Positions 49,425 to 59,164 are shown, counted from the first letter of the stretch. The stretch is 64,000 nt of DNA from JAEXNA01 sp041676625 (GCA_041676625.1 JBAYRN010000017.1:1-64000); one strand, 5' to 3'. The notes: generated by a model not told the origin, from the letters alone. A program made the numbers and translations.

Positions 49425-52307
49425 ATGAATGTCCGCTCAATGCCATCTCCTAACCAGTATCGTCCGGTTCAGGTTGAAAAAACCACGGTCACCTTTGAGG
49501 TGGACGCACGCTCCCTTCCCAACATAGATCAGGTGGAACTGAAGGGTTCCTTCGACCCCGTTACGGGTCGCTTCGATCCGAACTGGAATGAAGGCAAGAC
49601 CCTGCCCATGAGAGACGACGGGAAGGGTGGAGACCAGAAAGCAGGGGATGGCATTTACTCCCTGCAGGTCGATCTGAGCGGGGAAAACGGGAGCAACTTC
49701 TGGTGGGGCGCTCAGGATGGACAGGGTCGCTATCTCAGGACCTCCGAGCACGACCCGATGATCACTGTGGGAGAACGAGATGAGATGCGAACGCGGATGG
49801 CTCCGCTGTCTCTCGATCATTACGGCCTTCAGGAGAACGAAACAAACGCTTCTGTGACCGCCTGGTCACCTACCGCCGCCCAGATGAAGCTGGTTCTCTT
49901 CAACCCCGCCGGTGAGTCCATCGGCGAACGCGCTATGAAAAGATTGGAGAACGGGACTGATTGGAGAGTGGAACTGGGCAGCAGCAAAGCTGAGCTCGAG
50001 GGACACTCTTATTTGCTCAAAGAGATCGACGATCAGGGCAAGGAGAGCATCTACATCGATCCTTTCGCCCGCAAGTTGGTGGGTCAACAGAGGGGACTGG
50101 AACGGATCTTCGTCGATCCCATCGGGGGCTTTGAAACCGGCTGGTATGATGATTCGGGCAAAGGTGGGCCGAACTACGCCGACAATCTTCAGATGGCGCG
50201 ATTTAGCGTGGACGGTAAGCAGAATGCCGATGAGATGTACCTGATCTTAAAGGACCAGAGTGGAAGGGCGTTGGGCAAGCAAGAACTCGAGCAGCGCCTG
50301 GGAGCTACCGGGCTCACCAGCTACCAGGACGCCGAACCCAAGGACCGCCGAGATTGGGACGTCCTCCGCAACTGGCAACTGACCGAAACCCCATCGCTCG
50401 AGCCGTATCTGACTTCCGTCGAGATCACCCCCGAAGGAAAGATTCCCCTCCGACGAATCCAGGAGCAGACAGGTGACGGCGGCTGGATGGGTGTGGTCCA
50501 CAACTTTGGAGCTCTGCAGGGGTTGAAGTACGAATTCCACGCCATGAAAGACGGTAAGCTGGTGGCCGACCTGGATGGCAACGGCTCTCTCAGCCCTAAT
50601 GAACTCGCCCGAACATCCTACAACGAACGAGAAAACGAAATCTCCGGCCGTCCAGGTTCGGCCCGACGAACGCTCATCAGTAGCTTTGACTATCAACCCC
50701 GCCACTTCGACAAGCCTCGGATCGAGAGCGATCCGGCGCGCCAGGTGATCTACGAAGCCCACGTGGGCTCGCTGCTGACGGCGCCCGATAACCCTCTGCA
50801 GGCGACTTACGAAGATCTGGTCCAGCGTCTGGACTATCTGGTGGACCTCGGAGCCACCGCTCTGGAGGTATTGCCCACTTCGGAATTTGGAGGCAAGAAG
50901 GACTGGGGCTACACGGTGGACCACTACTTCGCCGGAGCCGACGGCTACGGTTTCTCCATGCCGGCTGCTAAGGCTCGGGGGGAGGGGCTTTTGCCTCTTG
51001 ACTCCGAGCACACTTCCGAAGAGGAAGTGTTCGTCAACGGCACGGACGCTCTGAAGTGGTTCGTCGATAAAGCCCACGAGAAGGGCCTGAACGTCTACGG
51101 TGACGTGGTTTACAATCACACCTCCGGAAAAGCCGACGGCGATAATCCTCTCAATTCCATCGGGGGTGAAAACGCCGATTTCTTCCGCTGGCCCGACGGT
51201 CATTTCCATGAGACCCCGTGGGGGCGTAAGCCCGATTTCGCGGACCCTTTCGTGAAGCAGTTTTTTACCGACCACGCAGCCGGGCAACTGACCGAGTACG
51301 GGTTCGACGGTCTGCGCTTCGACTTTACCCAGGTACTGCACAACACCGGGGACGACTTTCAACGCAACGCCGGTCAGGAGACACTGCGCCAGATCCAACG
51401 CGGTCTGGAGTTGGTGCGACCCGGGAATTTCACAGTGGCCGAAGACTTCTCGGGAGACCCTATGGTGGCGGCCGGTCTCGGGGAGTCGCGTTGGGACGGA
51501 ACCTTCGAGCGTAAGGGAATGGGTTTCGACGCGGTTTGGAACGACCGGTTCCGGGACGATTTGTTTCACGCGGTAGAAGACAAACCTGGTGCCGCTGATC
51601 GCTTGATGGACGCCCTTTTGGGCCACCACGGAGTACCGAGCTGGGACAACGCCGTCCTTTACGCCCACTCTCATGATGAAGTGGGAAATAGTGGAGAGTG
51701 GTTGGGCCGAGGGGCCGCTGGTGGCAAAGCCGACAGCGGCGTGCTCTCTCATCTACCCCGCGCCAAGGCTCGAAGCGGGGCCGCTCTGACCCTTCTGGGC
51801 CCCGGGATCCCGATGCTCTGGCAGGGTGAAGAATTCCTGGCCAATAATGACTTCAAGCACGGTTTGACCTCAACCTGGGGCCAGAAGACCGAATGGCTGG
51901 AGGGGACCGCCGAGGAGAGGGCTACCCCCGAATCTCAGGCTCGAATCGGACACCACAATCTATACAAGGATCTGATCTCCTTGAGGCGCTCCAGCGAGGC
52001 CTTTCTGCCGGGGGCACCGATCAGCCGGGTCATGACCCACAACTCCGACAAGATCCTCGGTTTTCGGCGAGACGCCGCCGACGGAAGTGATAGTTTCATG
52101 GTTTTCACCCACCTGGGGGATGCCCACCGGGAGGGCTACTCCGTCGACCTCCCCGAAGGTCAGTGGAAGGAAGTTTTCAATTCCGAGTCCGAGCGCTACG
52201 GTGGTGACAATACCGGAAACGAGGGCGGAGTGCTGCCCGGCAATAGCCGACAGCAGATGGTCTTGCCGGCCGGTGGTACCGTCGTTTTTCAAAGGGTTGC
52301 CGAATAA
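49425..52307 (+). CDS. GH13 alpha-amylase family glucan enzyme (branching/debranching-like) with EF-hand loop
   Basis: 960 residues from ATG 49425; ATG 49440 is possible. An N-terminal starch-binding-like domain (VTFEVDARSLPNIDQVELKG) and a second sandwich (ASVTAWSPTAAQMKLVLFN) precede the (beta/alpha)8 domain. Catalytic regions: DVVYNHTS (I), GLRFDFTQ (II, nucleophile Asp about 633), VAEDFSGDP (III, acid Glu) and HSHDEVGN (IV, Asp). The substrate is alpha-glucan; branching, debranching and trehalohydrolase activities cannot be separated. DLDGNGSLSPNELA (about 383-396) is an EF-hand-like loop inserted before the catalytic domain. There is no signal peptide. Confidence 0.88.
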   Translation: MNVRSMPSPNQYRPVQVEKTTVTFEVDARSLPNIDQVELKGSFDPVTGRFDPNWNEGKTLPMRDDGKGGDQKAGDGIYSLQVDLSGENGSNFWWGAQDGQGRYLRTSEHDPMITVGERDEMRTRMAPLSLDHYGLQENETNASVTAWSPTAAQMKLVLFNPAGESIGERAMKRLENGTDWRVELGSSKAELEGHSYLLKEIDDQGKESIYIDPFARKLVGQQRGLERIFVDPIGGFETGWYDDSGKGGPNYADNLQMARFSVDGKQNADEMYLILKDQSGRALGKQELEQRLGATGLTSYQDAEPKDRRDWDVLRNWQLTETPSLEPYLTSVEITPEGKIPLRRIQEQTGDGGWMGVVHNFGALQGLKYEFHAMKDGKLVADLDGNGSLSPNELARTSYNERENEISGRPGSARRTLISSFDYQPRHFDKPRIESDPARQVIYEAHVGSLLTAPDNPLQATYEDLVQRLDYLVDLGATALEVLPTSEFGGKKDWGYTVDHYFAGADGYGFSMPAAKARGEGLLPLDSEHTSEEEVFVNGTDALKWFVDKAHEKGLNVYGDVVYNHTSGKADGDNPLNSIGGENADFFRWPDGHFHETPWGRKPDFADPFVKQFFTDHAAGQLTEYGFDGLRFDFTQVLHNTGDDFQRNAGQETLRQIQRGLELVRPGNFTVAEDFSGDPMVAAGLGESRWDGTFERKGMGFDAVWNDRFRDDLFHAVEDKPGAADRLMDALLGHHGVPSWDNAVLYAHSHDEVGNSGEWLGRGAAGGKADSGVLSHLPRAKARSGAALTLLGPGIPMLWQGEEFLANNDFKHGLTSTWGQKTEWLEGTAEERATPESQARIGHHNLYKDLISLRRSSEAFLPGAPISRVMTHNSDKILGFRRDAADGSDSFMVFTHLGDAHREGYSVDLPEGQWKEVFNSESERYGGDNTGNEGGVLPGNSRQQMVLPAGGTVVFQRVAE

Positions 52308-52348
52308 GGCTGGGCAGGAAGCCTTCGGTAGGCACCTAAACGCCCACC

Positions 52349-53911
52349 ATGCAGAAAAAACCGTTTGCCCTCATTGTGTTGGACGGCTTCGGCCTGGCTC
52401 CGCCTTCCGACTCCAACGCCGTCTTTCTCGCCCGAACCCCCAATTTTGATCGTCTGTGGGAGGCTGGTCCTCGAACCAAACTGATCGCCAGCGGTGAAGA
52501 AGTAGGCTTGCCGGAGGGCCAAATGGGAAACTCCGAGGTGGGGCACCTCAACCTGGGGGCGGGCCGAATCGTGATGCAGAGCCTTTCCTACATCAACCAT
52601 CTCATCCAGACCGGGGCGTTTTTCAATAACGGACCGCTGCGTCGAGTGATGGAGCAAGTGGGTGAAGATAATTCGCTTCATATTATGGGTCTGGCCTCGC
52701 GGGGAAGGGTCCATAGTGCCCTGGAGCATCTCTTTGCTCTGATCAAGTTGGCCGACCAGGTCGGTGTCCGCCCCGTCTATCTTCATCTTTTCACCGACGG
52801 TCGGGACTGCCCGCCTGATAGCGGACTTGACTACGTGAAGGAGATCGAAGACTACCTGCAGGCGTTTCAGGGGCGGGTGGCGGTGGCTTCCGTGACCGGG
52901 CGTTATTATGCCATGGACCGGGACAACCGCTGGGAGCGGGTGAAGTCGGCCTACAACACTTTGGTCGATGGTACGGCCGATTTCTTCGCTGGCTCGGCCT
53001 CCGAAGCGGTATCGAAGGCCTATCAGAGGGGAGAGACGGATGAGTTCATCAAGCCTACGGTGATCGTGGATCGACAAGGTGAACCGGTGGGACCTATGGC
53101 CAATGGGGATGGAGTGATCTTCTTTAATTTTCGCGCTGACCGGGGCCGGGAGATGACCTATGCTCTGATGGGCGATAGTTCCTGGGGCGGCTTCGAGCGG
53201 AATCGAGTGGTTTCAAATCTCGGTTACTGTTCCCTGACAGAGTACGATCAGGCCTGGAATCTGCCCTTCGCCTTTCAAGTACCGGAGATCACCGAACCGC
53301 TGGCGGAAGTGCTTTCCAAAGCCGGCTTGCGACAGTACCACACCGCCGAGACGGAAAAGTACCCCCACGTCACTTATTTCTTCAACGCCAAGGTGGAGGA
53401 ACAGTATCCCGGTGAGGAGCGATATTTGGTCCCCTCTCCTAAAGTGGCGACTTACGATCTTCAACCGGAAATGAGCGCCCCCGAACTGGCTCGGGCCACC
53501 GCCGAGCGGATCGATAGCGGATTGGATGATTTTATTCTGCTCAACTTTGCCAATCCGGATATGGTGGGACACACCGGAGTGCTGGAAGCGGCCGTGGCGG
53601 CTTGCGAAGCGAGTGATGCCGGTCTGGGCCTGATCGTAGCTGCCCTGGAACGGCGCGGGGGAGCCTATCTGGTGGTGGCCGACCACGGAAACGCTGAAAC
53701 TATGGAACAACCGGACGGTGCCCCCCACACTGCCCACACCACCAACCTGGTTCCCTGCGTTCTGGGGGGATCTCACCGGGTTAAGGCCCTTGCCGATGGC
53801 GGCAAATTGGGGGACGTGGCTCCCACCCTGCTAGAGTTGATGGGATTGGCGAAGCCTCCGGTGATGACCGGTTGTTCGTTGATCAGCGAGTGGCTGCCTG
53901 AAGAATCGTGA
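52349..53911 (+). CDS. gpmI: 2,3-bisphosphoglycerate-independent phosphoglycerate mutase
   Basis: 520 residues. It interconverts 3- and 2-phosphoglycerate in glycolysis. Catalytic S62 is in MGNSEVGHLNLGAGR, the N-terminal metal Asp in VLDGFG, and C-terminal metal ligands are in NFANPDMVGHTG and VVADHGNAE. ATG 52349 is 41 nt after the GH13 stop, so the two carbohydrate genes may share a transcript. It overlaps the convergent ankyrin gene by 29 nt. Confidence 0.96.
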   Translation: MQKKPFALIVLDGFGLAPPSDSNAVFLARTPNFDRLWEAGPRTKLIASGEEVGLPEGQMGNSEVGHLNLGAGRIVMQSLSYINHLIQTGAFFNNGPLRRVMEQVGEDNSLHIMGLASRGRVHSALEHLFALIKLADQVGVRPVYLHLFTDGRDCPPDSGLDYVKEIEDYLQAFQGRVAVASVTGRYYAMDRDNRWERVKSAYNTLVDGTADFFAGSASEAVSKAYQRGETDEFIKPTVIVDRQGEPVGPMANGDGVIFFNFRADRGREMTYALMGDSSWGGFERNRVVSNLGYCSLTEYDQAWNLPFAFQVPEITEPLAEVLSKAGLRQYHTAETEKYPHVTYFFNAKVEEQYPGEERYLVPSPKVATYDLQPEMSAPELARATAERIDSGLDDFILLNFANPDMVGHTGVLEAAVAACEASDAGLGLIVAALERRGGAYLVVADHGNAETMEQPDGAPHTAHTTNLVPCVLGGSHRVKALADGGKLGDVAPTLLELMGLAKPPVMTGCSLISEWLPEES

Positions 53912-54590
53912 CCACGCGGCGGCTGTCCCCGGCCTGGTAGCGCTCGGCCAAATCCAGGGCGGTCCTTCCGCTGCGATCTTTGGTCTCGGGCATGGCACCC
54001 GCTGTCAGCAGGGCTTCCACCGCTTCGGCGTTTCCTACCATGGCAGCCTTGTGGAGGGGAGTCTTCCCGTCTGAGCCGGCCTTGTTCGGATCGGCTCCGT
54101 TTTGAAGAAGGAGCTTCACCACTTCAGCGCTACCAGCGGAGCTGGCCAGAAAGAGCGCGGTCTCTCCACGGCTGCCCAGGACATCGACCCGGGCTCCGTG
54201 CGCCAGCAGGACTTCCACCACCTCGGGGTGCCCACCGATGGCGGCGTGATGGAGGGGGGTATAGCCGGAGCTATCCCTAGCCTTGACCAAGTCCGGATTG
54301 GCAGCCAGAGCGGTCCGTACGGGCTCCACCTGGCCGTCGGCCGACGCGCGGTGGATGGGCGGGGCTTTTTCCACCGTGCCGCTACCCGTGCTGGAGTTGG
54401 AGGCTGGGGCCGGGGTGGTGGGCCGGGAAGAATCGCGTACCTTGCGCGCGTCGCTCTTCATTGTGTGGGCGCGCACCGGTGCCGGCGGCTGGATATTGAT
54501 GGAAGGCCCGACGATCGGGGGTTGGGCCCAGAGTTCGCCGCAAAGAAGAAAGGAGAGGGTGATCAGGGGTAGTGATTTCTTGAAATTCAT
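53883..54590 (-). CDS. Secreted ankyrin-repeat protein
   Basis: 235 residues from ATG 54590 (ATGA overlap with the upstream gene). Signal peptide NFKKSLPLITLSFLLCGELWA, then a low-complexity Pro/Ser linker, then four ankyrin repeats (GYTPLHHAAIGGHPEVVEVLL, GETALFLASSAGSAEVVKLLL, GKTPLHKAAMVGNAEAVEALL, GRTALDLAERY). Ankyrin repeats bind proteins; here in the periplasm. The upstream longer frame lacks a signal and is not used. It is convergent with gpmI, with overlapping 3' ends. Confidence 0.87.
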   Translation of the reverse strand: MNFKKSLPLITLSFLLCGELWAQPPIVGPSINIQPPAPVRAHTMKSDARKVRDSSRPTTPAPASNSSTGSGTVEKAPPIHRASADGQVEPVRTALAANPDLVKARDSSGYTPLHHAAIGGHPEVVEVLLAHGARVDVLGSRGETALFLASSAGSAEVVKLLLQNGADPNKAGSDGKTPLHKAAMVGNAEAVEALLTAGAMPETKDRSGRTALDLAERYQAGDSRRVVTILQAATR

Positions 54591-55138
54591 GGTCGCATTG
54601 CCTCCAGTTTTTGCATGAACTCTTTGCAGAGCGCTTCGTCTTTGGCCCTCTGCTTTTCGTCGGTGAGGTCGATGTGACCGCACTCCAACCGGGTCTCCAG
54701 TCGCGAAGCCATGTCGTTGTACATGACGGCGTCTCGACCGACTCCGCGTTCAACGCTTAGATTCGAAAGCTCTCGCAAACAGGCGATCATGTCTTCGTAG
54801 AGATACCGCTGTTGCTGCTCGGCTAGCAGTTCATCGCACTCATCGCAGAGCCACCGCTGCTTGCTGGGCTCGGGGGTGTGCTCGAGTTGCTCCAGCAGTT
54901 TCTCTAATTGTAAGCAGAACAGCCGAGTTCGGGTGACTGAAGCTTTGGTGCTGCCGCCTATCCTGGTGGTTTGACGCTCGGCTCGTTGGTCCAGCCACTC
55001 GGCCAGATGCTTGAGCAAACGCCGGGTGTCGTCGGTCAACGAATTGGTTGAATCCTTGACCAGATGGACCGCGATGGCCTTGAGAGTCCGGATCGTATCC
55101 AACTGTTGTTGCGCCAACTGTTCGCTGTTAACCCGCAT
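54587..55138 (-). CDS. Hypothetical helical protein
   Basis: 183 residues from ATG 55138; TTG 55204 would add 22 residues. Very helical and charged, with Gln/Leu/Glu-rich stretches (NSEQLAQQQLDTIRTLKAIAV, LFCLQLEKLLEQLEHTPE, DEALCKEFMQKLEAMRP), and a C-D-E-C-D pair. No family was recognised. No SD is seen. It is co-translated with the ankyrin protein, which may be its partner. It has no signal, so it is cytoplasmic while the ankyrin protein is predicted secreted, which makes direct interaction uncertain. Confidence 0.65.
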   Translation of the reverse strand: MRVNSEQLAQQQLDTIRTLKAIAVHLVKDSTNSLTDDTRRLLKHLAEWLDQRAERQTTRIGGSTKASVTRTRLFCLQLEKLLEQLEHTPEPSKQRWLCDECDELLAEQQQRYLYEDMIACLRELSNLSVERGVGRDAVMYNDMASRLETRLECGHIDLTDEKQRAKDEALCKEFMQKLEAMRP

Positions 55139-55258
55139 AGTCAGGGTTTTCGACTCTTTGATAGGTGAACCTTGCCAGGAGCTGATCGTGAAAAGAGTTA
55201 ACAAAAAGTTTACATGAAATTATCATTCATGGAGTCGAAATTAGAGGCAGACATGGTC

Positions 55259-55290
55259 TATATTAGGAGGAAGCAGCAAGGAGGTATTGC
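55259..55290 (+). promoter_or_regulatory. Promoter -10 and optimal SD for the low-complexity protein gene
   Basis: TATATT at 55259-55264, AGGAGG at 55265-55270 and a perfect AAGGAGGT at 55278-55285, 5 nt before ATG 55291. This is the strongest ribosome-binding site seen in the window, implying high expression. Confidence 0.6.
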
Positions 55291-56769
55291 ATGTTTGGAG
55301 CTTTAGGTGGTTTTCTTCCGATGTTGGGGATGCTCGGTGGCGGGTTTTCCGGGGGAGGTATGTTTTCACTCGGGTTCACTCTGTTGTCTGGACTTCTCCA
55401 GAATATCGGAGCTCCTAAGAACCCTGGTTTTGAGAATTTCGCAACCCACCCGGGTTTTCAGAGCGCGAACGCTCACCCGGGCTTCGGCACCATGGGCAAC
55501 GGTCCCAGTGTATCGACCGTGGGAAATATGAACGGTTACTTCGGTTCTCAGTATTCTAACGGATACTCCATCCTGCCGAACACTCCCACCGGACAGTATT
55601 ACTCCAACGCAGGTTACAACTGCGGATGCCACGGGCAGTCCTACGGCTCGCAGCAGCAGCAGAACCAGTCACATTATTACTACGGCAACAGCCAGTACCG
55701 GCAGAACTTTGGGCAGCTCAGCTACGGTGGGCAGGTAAGCGGCTACCACAACGCTTACAACTCCTTTGCTCCCAGCTATCCTCCTGTGTCTCCCGGTTAT
55801 CACTACGGACAAACTTTCGGTGCCTACGGTAGTGCTCCGGCTCCTTATTCGCAAATGTATCAGCCGGTGGTCAGCCACTATGGATTTGGTTCCCCCCAAC
55901 AGTACAACCCGGCAGCCACACTCTACGGACAGCAGAACGGCTACGTGCAGATGAACTACGGCCAGCCTCAATATGGCCAGTCTCAATACGGCCAGCCGCA
56001 GTACACCACAACCACCTATGGTGGTCCTCAGGGCAACCAGACTGTAGTTCATAACCACTTTCACGTGCACAACCATAATCATCATGACCACGACCACGGT
56101 CACGACCATGACCACCACGCCAGGCCCACCGATGGTACTTACGGGAGTCAGCGCCCGGGGCCCCACGGACCGATTCAGCAGTCGTGGCCACTGGTACCTC
56201 AAGTGACCAACGGGGACTACAGTAAGGCCTTCAAGGCCGTCGGTGAACGGATCACCGGAGGCGACCCTTACCGGTTTCATATGGGCGGCAATAATCCTAA
56301 TGTCAATCACGACGGGATGCGCGACGAGCGAATGGCTGCCTGGCACGTGTTTCAACAAAACAAAGATCTAAGATTGGATATGAAGTCCGGATACTTCTAC
56401 GAGACAGGAAAGAACGGGGAGTGTATCAACAAGTTCCACATCTCCAAAGTCTCCTGTTTGTTAAAGCAGTATGGGACGAGAGGAAAGACCGGCTACGAAA
56501 TGGTCGGTAAGTTCCTGGATAGACGCGGGCTTTATGATGGACCCCCTTTCGAACAACCTCGCCCGGTCACTCAAGCCGTGCGGCAACCGGCACCTGCCCC
56601 CGCTCCGGCCCCGGCTCCTGCCCCGGCCCCCGCTCCCGCTCCGGCTCCCAGAGCGGCTGTGGTCCGACCGGCCGAACCGGATTTTCCCTGGATCAACATG
56701 CCAAGAAATACCGGCACACCCGCTTCCTTCTTCAACATGCCGGGAGCTAGAGCCAGAGGCTTCGGCTAA
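55291..56769 (+). CDS. Prion-like Tyr/Gln/Gly/Asn-rich protein with His/Asp metal-binding tract
   Basis: 492 residues. Residues 1-30 are Gly/Met/Leu hydrophobic and membrane-like. From ~45 to ~235 the sequence is extremely Tyr/Gln/Gly/Asn/Ser/Pro-rich, with repeated Y-G-Q-x-Q-Y units such as YGQPQYGQSQYGQ. A His/Asp cluster (NHFHVHNHNHHDHDHGHDHD, about 253-273) could bind metal ions. Residues ~300-420 are a compact domain with conserved-looking GGDPYRFHMGGNNPN and MRDERMAAWHVFQQNK. A (PA)n run (about 432-452) precedes the C-terminus. No family recognised; possibly surface-exposed or forming assemblies. It is followed 14 nt later by engB. Confidence 0.8.
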   Translation: MFGALGGFLPMLGMLGGGFSGGGMFSLGFTLLSGLLQNIGAPKNPGFENFATHPGFQSANAHPGFGTMGNGPSVSTVGNMNGYFGSQYSNGYSILPNTPTGQYYSNAGYNCGCHGQSYGSQQQQNQSHYYYGNSQYRQNFGQLSYGGQVSGYHNAYNSFAPSYPPVSPGYHYGQTFGAYGSAPAPYSQMYQPVVSHYGFGSPQQYNPAATLYGQQNGYVQMNYGQPQYGQSQYGQPQYTTTTYGGPQGNQTVVHNHFHVHNHNHHDHDHGHDHDHHARPTDGTYGSQRPGPHGPIQQSWPLVPQVTNGDYSKAFKAVGERITGGDPYRFHMGGNNPNVNHDGMRDERMAAWHVFQQNKDLRLDMKSGYFYETGKNGECINKFHISKVSCLLKQYGTRGKTGYEMVGKFLDRRGLYDGPPFEQPRPVTQAVRQPAPAPAPAPAPAPAPAPAPAPRAAVVRPAEPDFPWINMPRNTGTPASFFNMPGARARGFG

Positions 56770-56783
56770 GCTTCAGAGCACTA

Positions 56784-57389
56784 GTGGCCGTAAAACCCTA
56801 TAAAACACCTCAGGTCGAGTTCGTGATCAGCGCACCCGACCTGAAGTTTTGTCCGGACCTGGATGGTAAGCCGGAGTTTGCCTTGTTGGGCCGTTCCAAC
56901 GTGGGCAAGAGCTCCTTCATCAATAAACTCACCAAACGGAAACGTCTGGCCCACACCAGCAACACGCCGGGCAAAACGCGACTCTTGAATTATTACCTGG
57001 TCGACGATGCCTGGGCCCTGGTGGACCTGCCCGGTTACGGATACGCCAAGGTCTCAAAAACAGAGCAGGCACGCTGGCGAGAAGCCCTGGAGGAGTATCT
57101 ACTTGGCCGAGAGACCCTGTTAGGAGTCGTTCAGCTGATCGATTCTCGCCACGGTCCCCAGAAGAACGATGTCGAAATGAACCGCTGGTTATTGGAGTCG
57201 GGAATTCCGGCAGCGATCGTCCTGACCAAGATCGATAAGTCGAAAAAGTCGACCCACGGCAAGATCCTGGCCCAGACTCGCAAATCCCTCTCGGCCGATC
57301 AGGGGTATTTCCTGTTCTCGGCCGAGAGTGGCGATGGAGCCGAAGCCGTTTGGTACCATCTCGCGAATTGGAGAAAGACGACTTCCTAA
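56784..57389 (+). CDS. engB: Ribosome biogenesis GTP-binding protein EngB/YsxC
   Basis: 201 residues from GTG 56784. A TrmE-Era-EngA-EngB-type GTPase required for 50S assembly. G1 GRSNVGKSS (36-44), G2 T in NTPGKTRLLNYY, G3 DLPGYGYAKV, G4 TKID. Normal length. No SD is seen, so it may depend on translation of the upstream low-complexity gene. It ends 4 nt from the convergent ettA. Confidence 0.96.
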   Translation: MAVKPYKTPQVEFVISAPDLKFCPDLDGKPEFALLGRSNVGKSSFINKLTKRKRLAHTSNTPGKTRLLNYYLVDDAWALVDLPGYGYAKVSKTEQARWREALEEYLLGRETLLGVVQLIDSRHGPQKNDVEMNRWLLESGIPAAIVLTKIDKSKKSTHGKILAQTRKSLSADQGYFLFSAESGDGAEAVWYHLANWRKTTS

Positions 57390-57393
57390 GAAG

Positions 57394-59031
57394 CTACACC
57401 CCGGCGGTTCTTTTGAGATGGTTCTCTTCGTACTCGGAGTAGTTGCCGTGGAAGAACGTGACCTGTCCGTCTCCTTCGAAGGCCAGGATGTGAGTGGCGA
57501 TCCTGTCTAAGAACCAGCGGTCGTGGGAGATGACAACCGCACAACCCGCGAAGTCCAGGAGGGCCTGTTCCAGGGCCCGTAGCGTGGCCACGTCCAGGTC
57601 GTTGCTCGGCTCGTCCAGGAGCAGTAGATTGCCGCCCTGGTGAAGCAGTTTGGCCAGGTGCACCCGATTTCGTTCACCGCCCGAAAGCTCCCCGACTTTT
57701 TTCTGCTGGTCCTGACCGGTGAAGTTGAATCGAGCAGCGTAAGCGCGGGCGCTCACCGTCTTGTTCCCCAATTTGATTTCATCGACACCGTCGGAAATCT
57801 CTTGCCAGACCTGGCGGTCGCCTTCCAGGTGTTCCCGGGTCTGATCCACATAGGCAAGTTCGACCGTATCACCGATCTTGATGACCCCTTCATCAGGCTG
57901 CTCGGTTCCCACGATCATCCGAAACAGAGTGGATTTACCCGCTCCGTTCGGTCCGATGACTCCGATGATACCGCCGCGCGGTAAGCTGAAAGTCAAGTCT
58001 TTGATCAAGGTGCGACCGTCGAAGCCTTTGCTGACGTTTTCAAAGTCTACCACCTGCTGTCCCAACTCCGGTCCGGGGGGGATCACCAGGGAGTTTTCGG
58101 GGCGACTCTCGTCGTCCTGGCGGGCTTTAGCCAGAATCTCCTCATAACGCTTCATACGCGCTTTGTTACGCTGGCGTCGATCACCAGACGACATCTGGGC
58201 CCAACGCAATTCCCGTTGCAGAGAGCGTCTCAGGGCGCTCTCGGTTTTCTCTTTCTGGGACAGTTGCTTCTCCTTCTGCTCCACCCAGGAAGAGTAGTTC
58301 CCTTTCCACGGATACCCGTGCCCGTTGTCCATCTCCAGGATCCACTCGGCCGCCTGATCCAGGAAGTAACGGTCGTGAGTGATGAATACGACCGTACCCT
58401 GGTATTCGACCAGGTGCTGCTGGAGCCAGGCCACGGACTCGGCGTCCAGATGGTTGGTGGGCTCGTCCAGGAGCAAGAGATCCGGCTTTTGGAGCAGCAC
58501 TTTACAAAGGGCGACTCGGCGTTTTTCGCCGCCGGATAAGTGTTCCACACCTTCGTCTAGAGGAGGAAGGTACATGTGTTGGGCGGCCACTTCAATAAAG
58601 CGGTCGAGTTCAAAGCCTCCCCCGGCGTCGATCTTATCGTAGATGTCGCCCGAGCGATTGAGGAGTTTTTCCATTTCGTCGGGGTCGACGACCTCACCGA
58701 GTTTGTTGTTGATCTCGTCATACTCTTCGAGCAGGGCCATCATCTCCACCGCGCCGGCCCGGATATTGTCTCGCACGGTCTTCTGGTTGTCCAACTGTGG
58801 TTCCTGGGGTACGTAGCCCACCGTAACTCCATCGGCCGGCCGGGCATGCCCCTCGAACTTATCGTCCACTCCGGCCATGATTCGAAGGACCGTAGACTTA
58901 CCCGCTCCGTTTGGCCCGAGTACACCGATCTTGGCCCCGGGAAAGAAAGAAAGGTTGATCCCTTTAAGAATCTTTTTGTGGTCAATGGTCTTTTCCAGAC
59001 CATGCATGGTGAAAATAAACTGTCCAGACAT
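57394..59031 (-). CDS. ettA: Energy-dependent translational throttle protein EttA (ABC-F)
   Basis: 545 residues. It has two ABC domains with GPNGAGKST Walker A motifs, signatures LSGGEKRRVALCKVLL and LSGGERNRVHLAKLL, and Walker B LLLLDEPTNHLD and LLLLDEPSNDLD. An inter-domain linker (~245-320) holds the arm/P-site tRNA-interaction motif region (RRSLQRELRWAQMSSGDRRQ). It binds the ribosomal E site and gates entry into elongation according to ADP/ATP ratio. It ends convergently with engB, and both act on ribosome function. Confidence 0.95.
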   Translation of the reverse strand: MSGQFIFTMHGLEKTIDHKKILKGINLSFFPGAKIGVLGPNGAGKSTVLRIMAGVDDKFEGHARPADGVTVGYVPQEPQLDNQKTVRDNIRAGAVEMMALLEEYDEINNKLGEVVDPDEMEKLLNRSGDIYDKIDAGGGFELDRFIEVAAQHMYLPPLDEGVEHLSGGEKRRVALCKVLLQKPDLLLLDEPTNHLDAESVAWLQQHLVEYQGTVVFITHDRYFLDQAAEWILEMDNGHGYPWKGNYSSWVEQKEKQLSQKEKTESALRRSLQRELRWAQMSSGDRRQRNKARMKRYEEILAKARQDDESRPENSLVIPPGPELGQQVVDFENVSKGFDGRTLIKDLTFSLPRGGIIGVIGPNGAGKSTLFRMIVGTEQPDEGVIKIGDTVELAYVDQTREHLEGDRQVWQEISDGVDEIKLGNKTVSARAYAARFNFTGQDQQKKVGELSGGERNRVHLAKLLHQGGNLLLLDEPSNDLDVATLRALEQALLDFAGCAVVISHDRWFLDRIATHILAFEGDGQVTFFHGNYSEYEENHLKRTAGV

Positions 59032-59164
59032 GCGGCACGGCTTCTGGTTGAAAATAGGTTTTCCCCCTCTCGCAAGGTCAATCCCCGGAGGATTTTATTT
59101 TCAGGTTGACTGGGAGATCCGTATTCTTGAGAGAATATGCATTTTACGAAAGATTGGGGGCGTT

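Noticed and set aside
55669..56358. A long minus-strand Val/Ile-rich ORF opposite the prion-like gene.
   Set aside because: It is the mirror of the Tyr/Asn/His-rich codons; the plus strand has the SD, start and domain.
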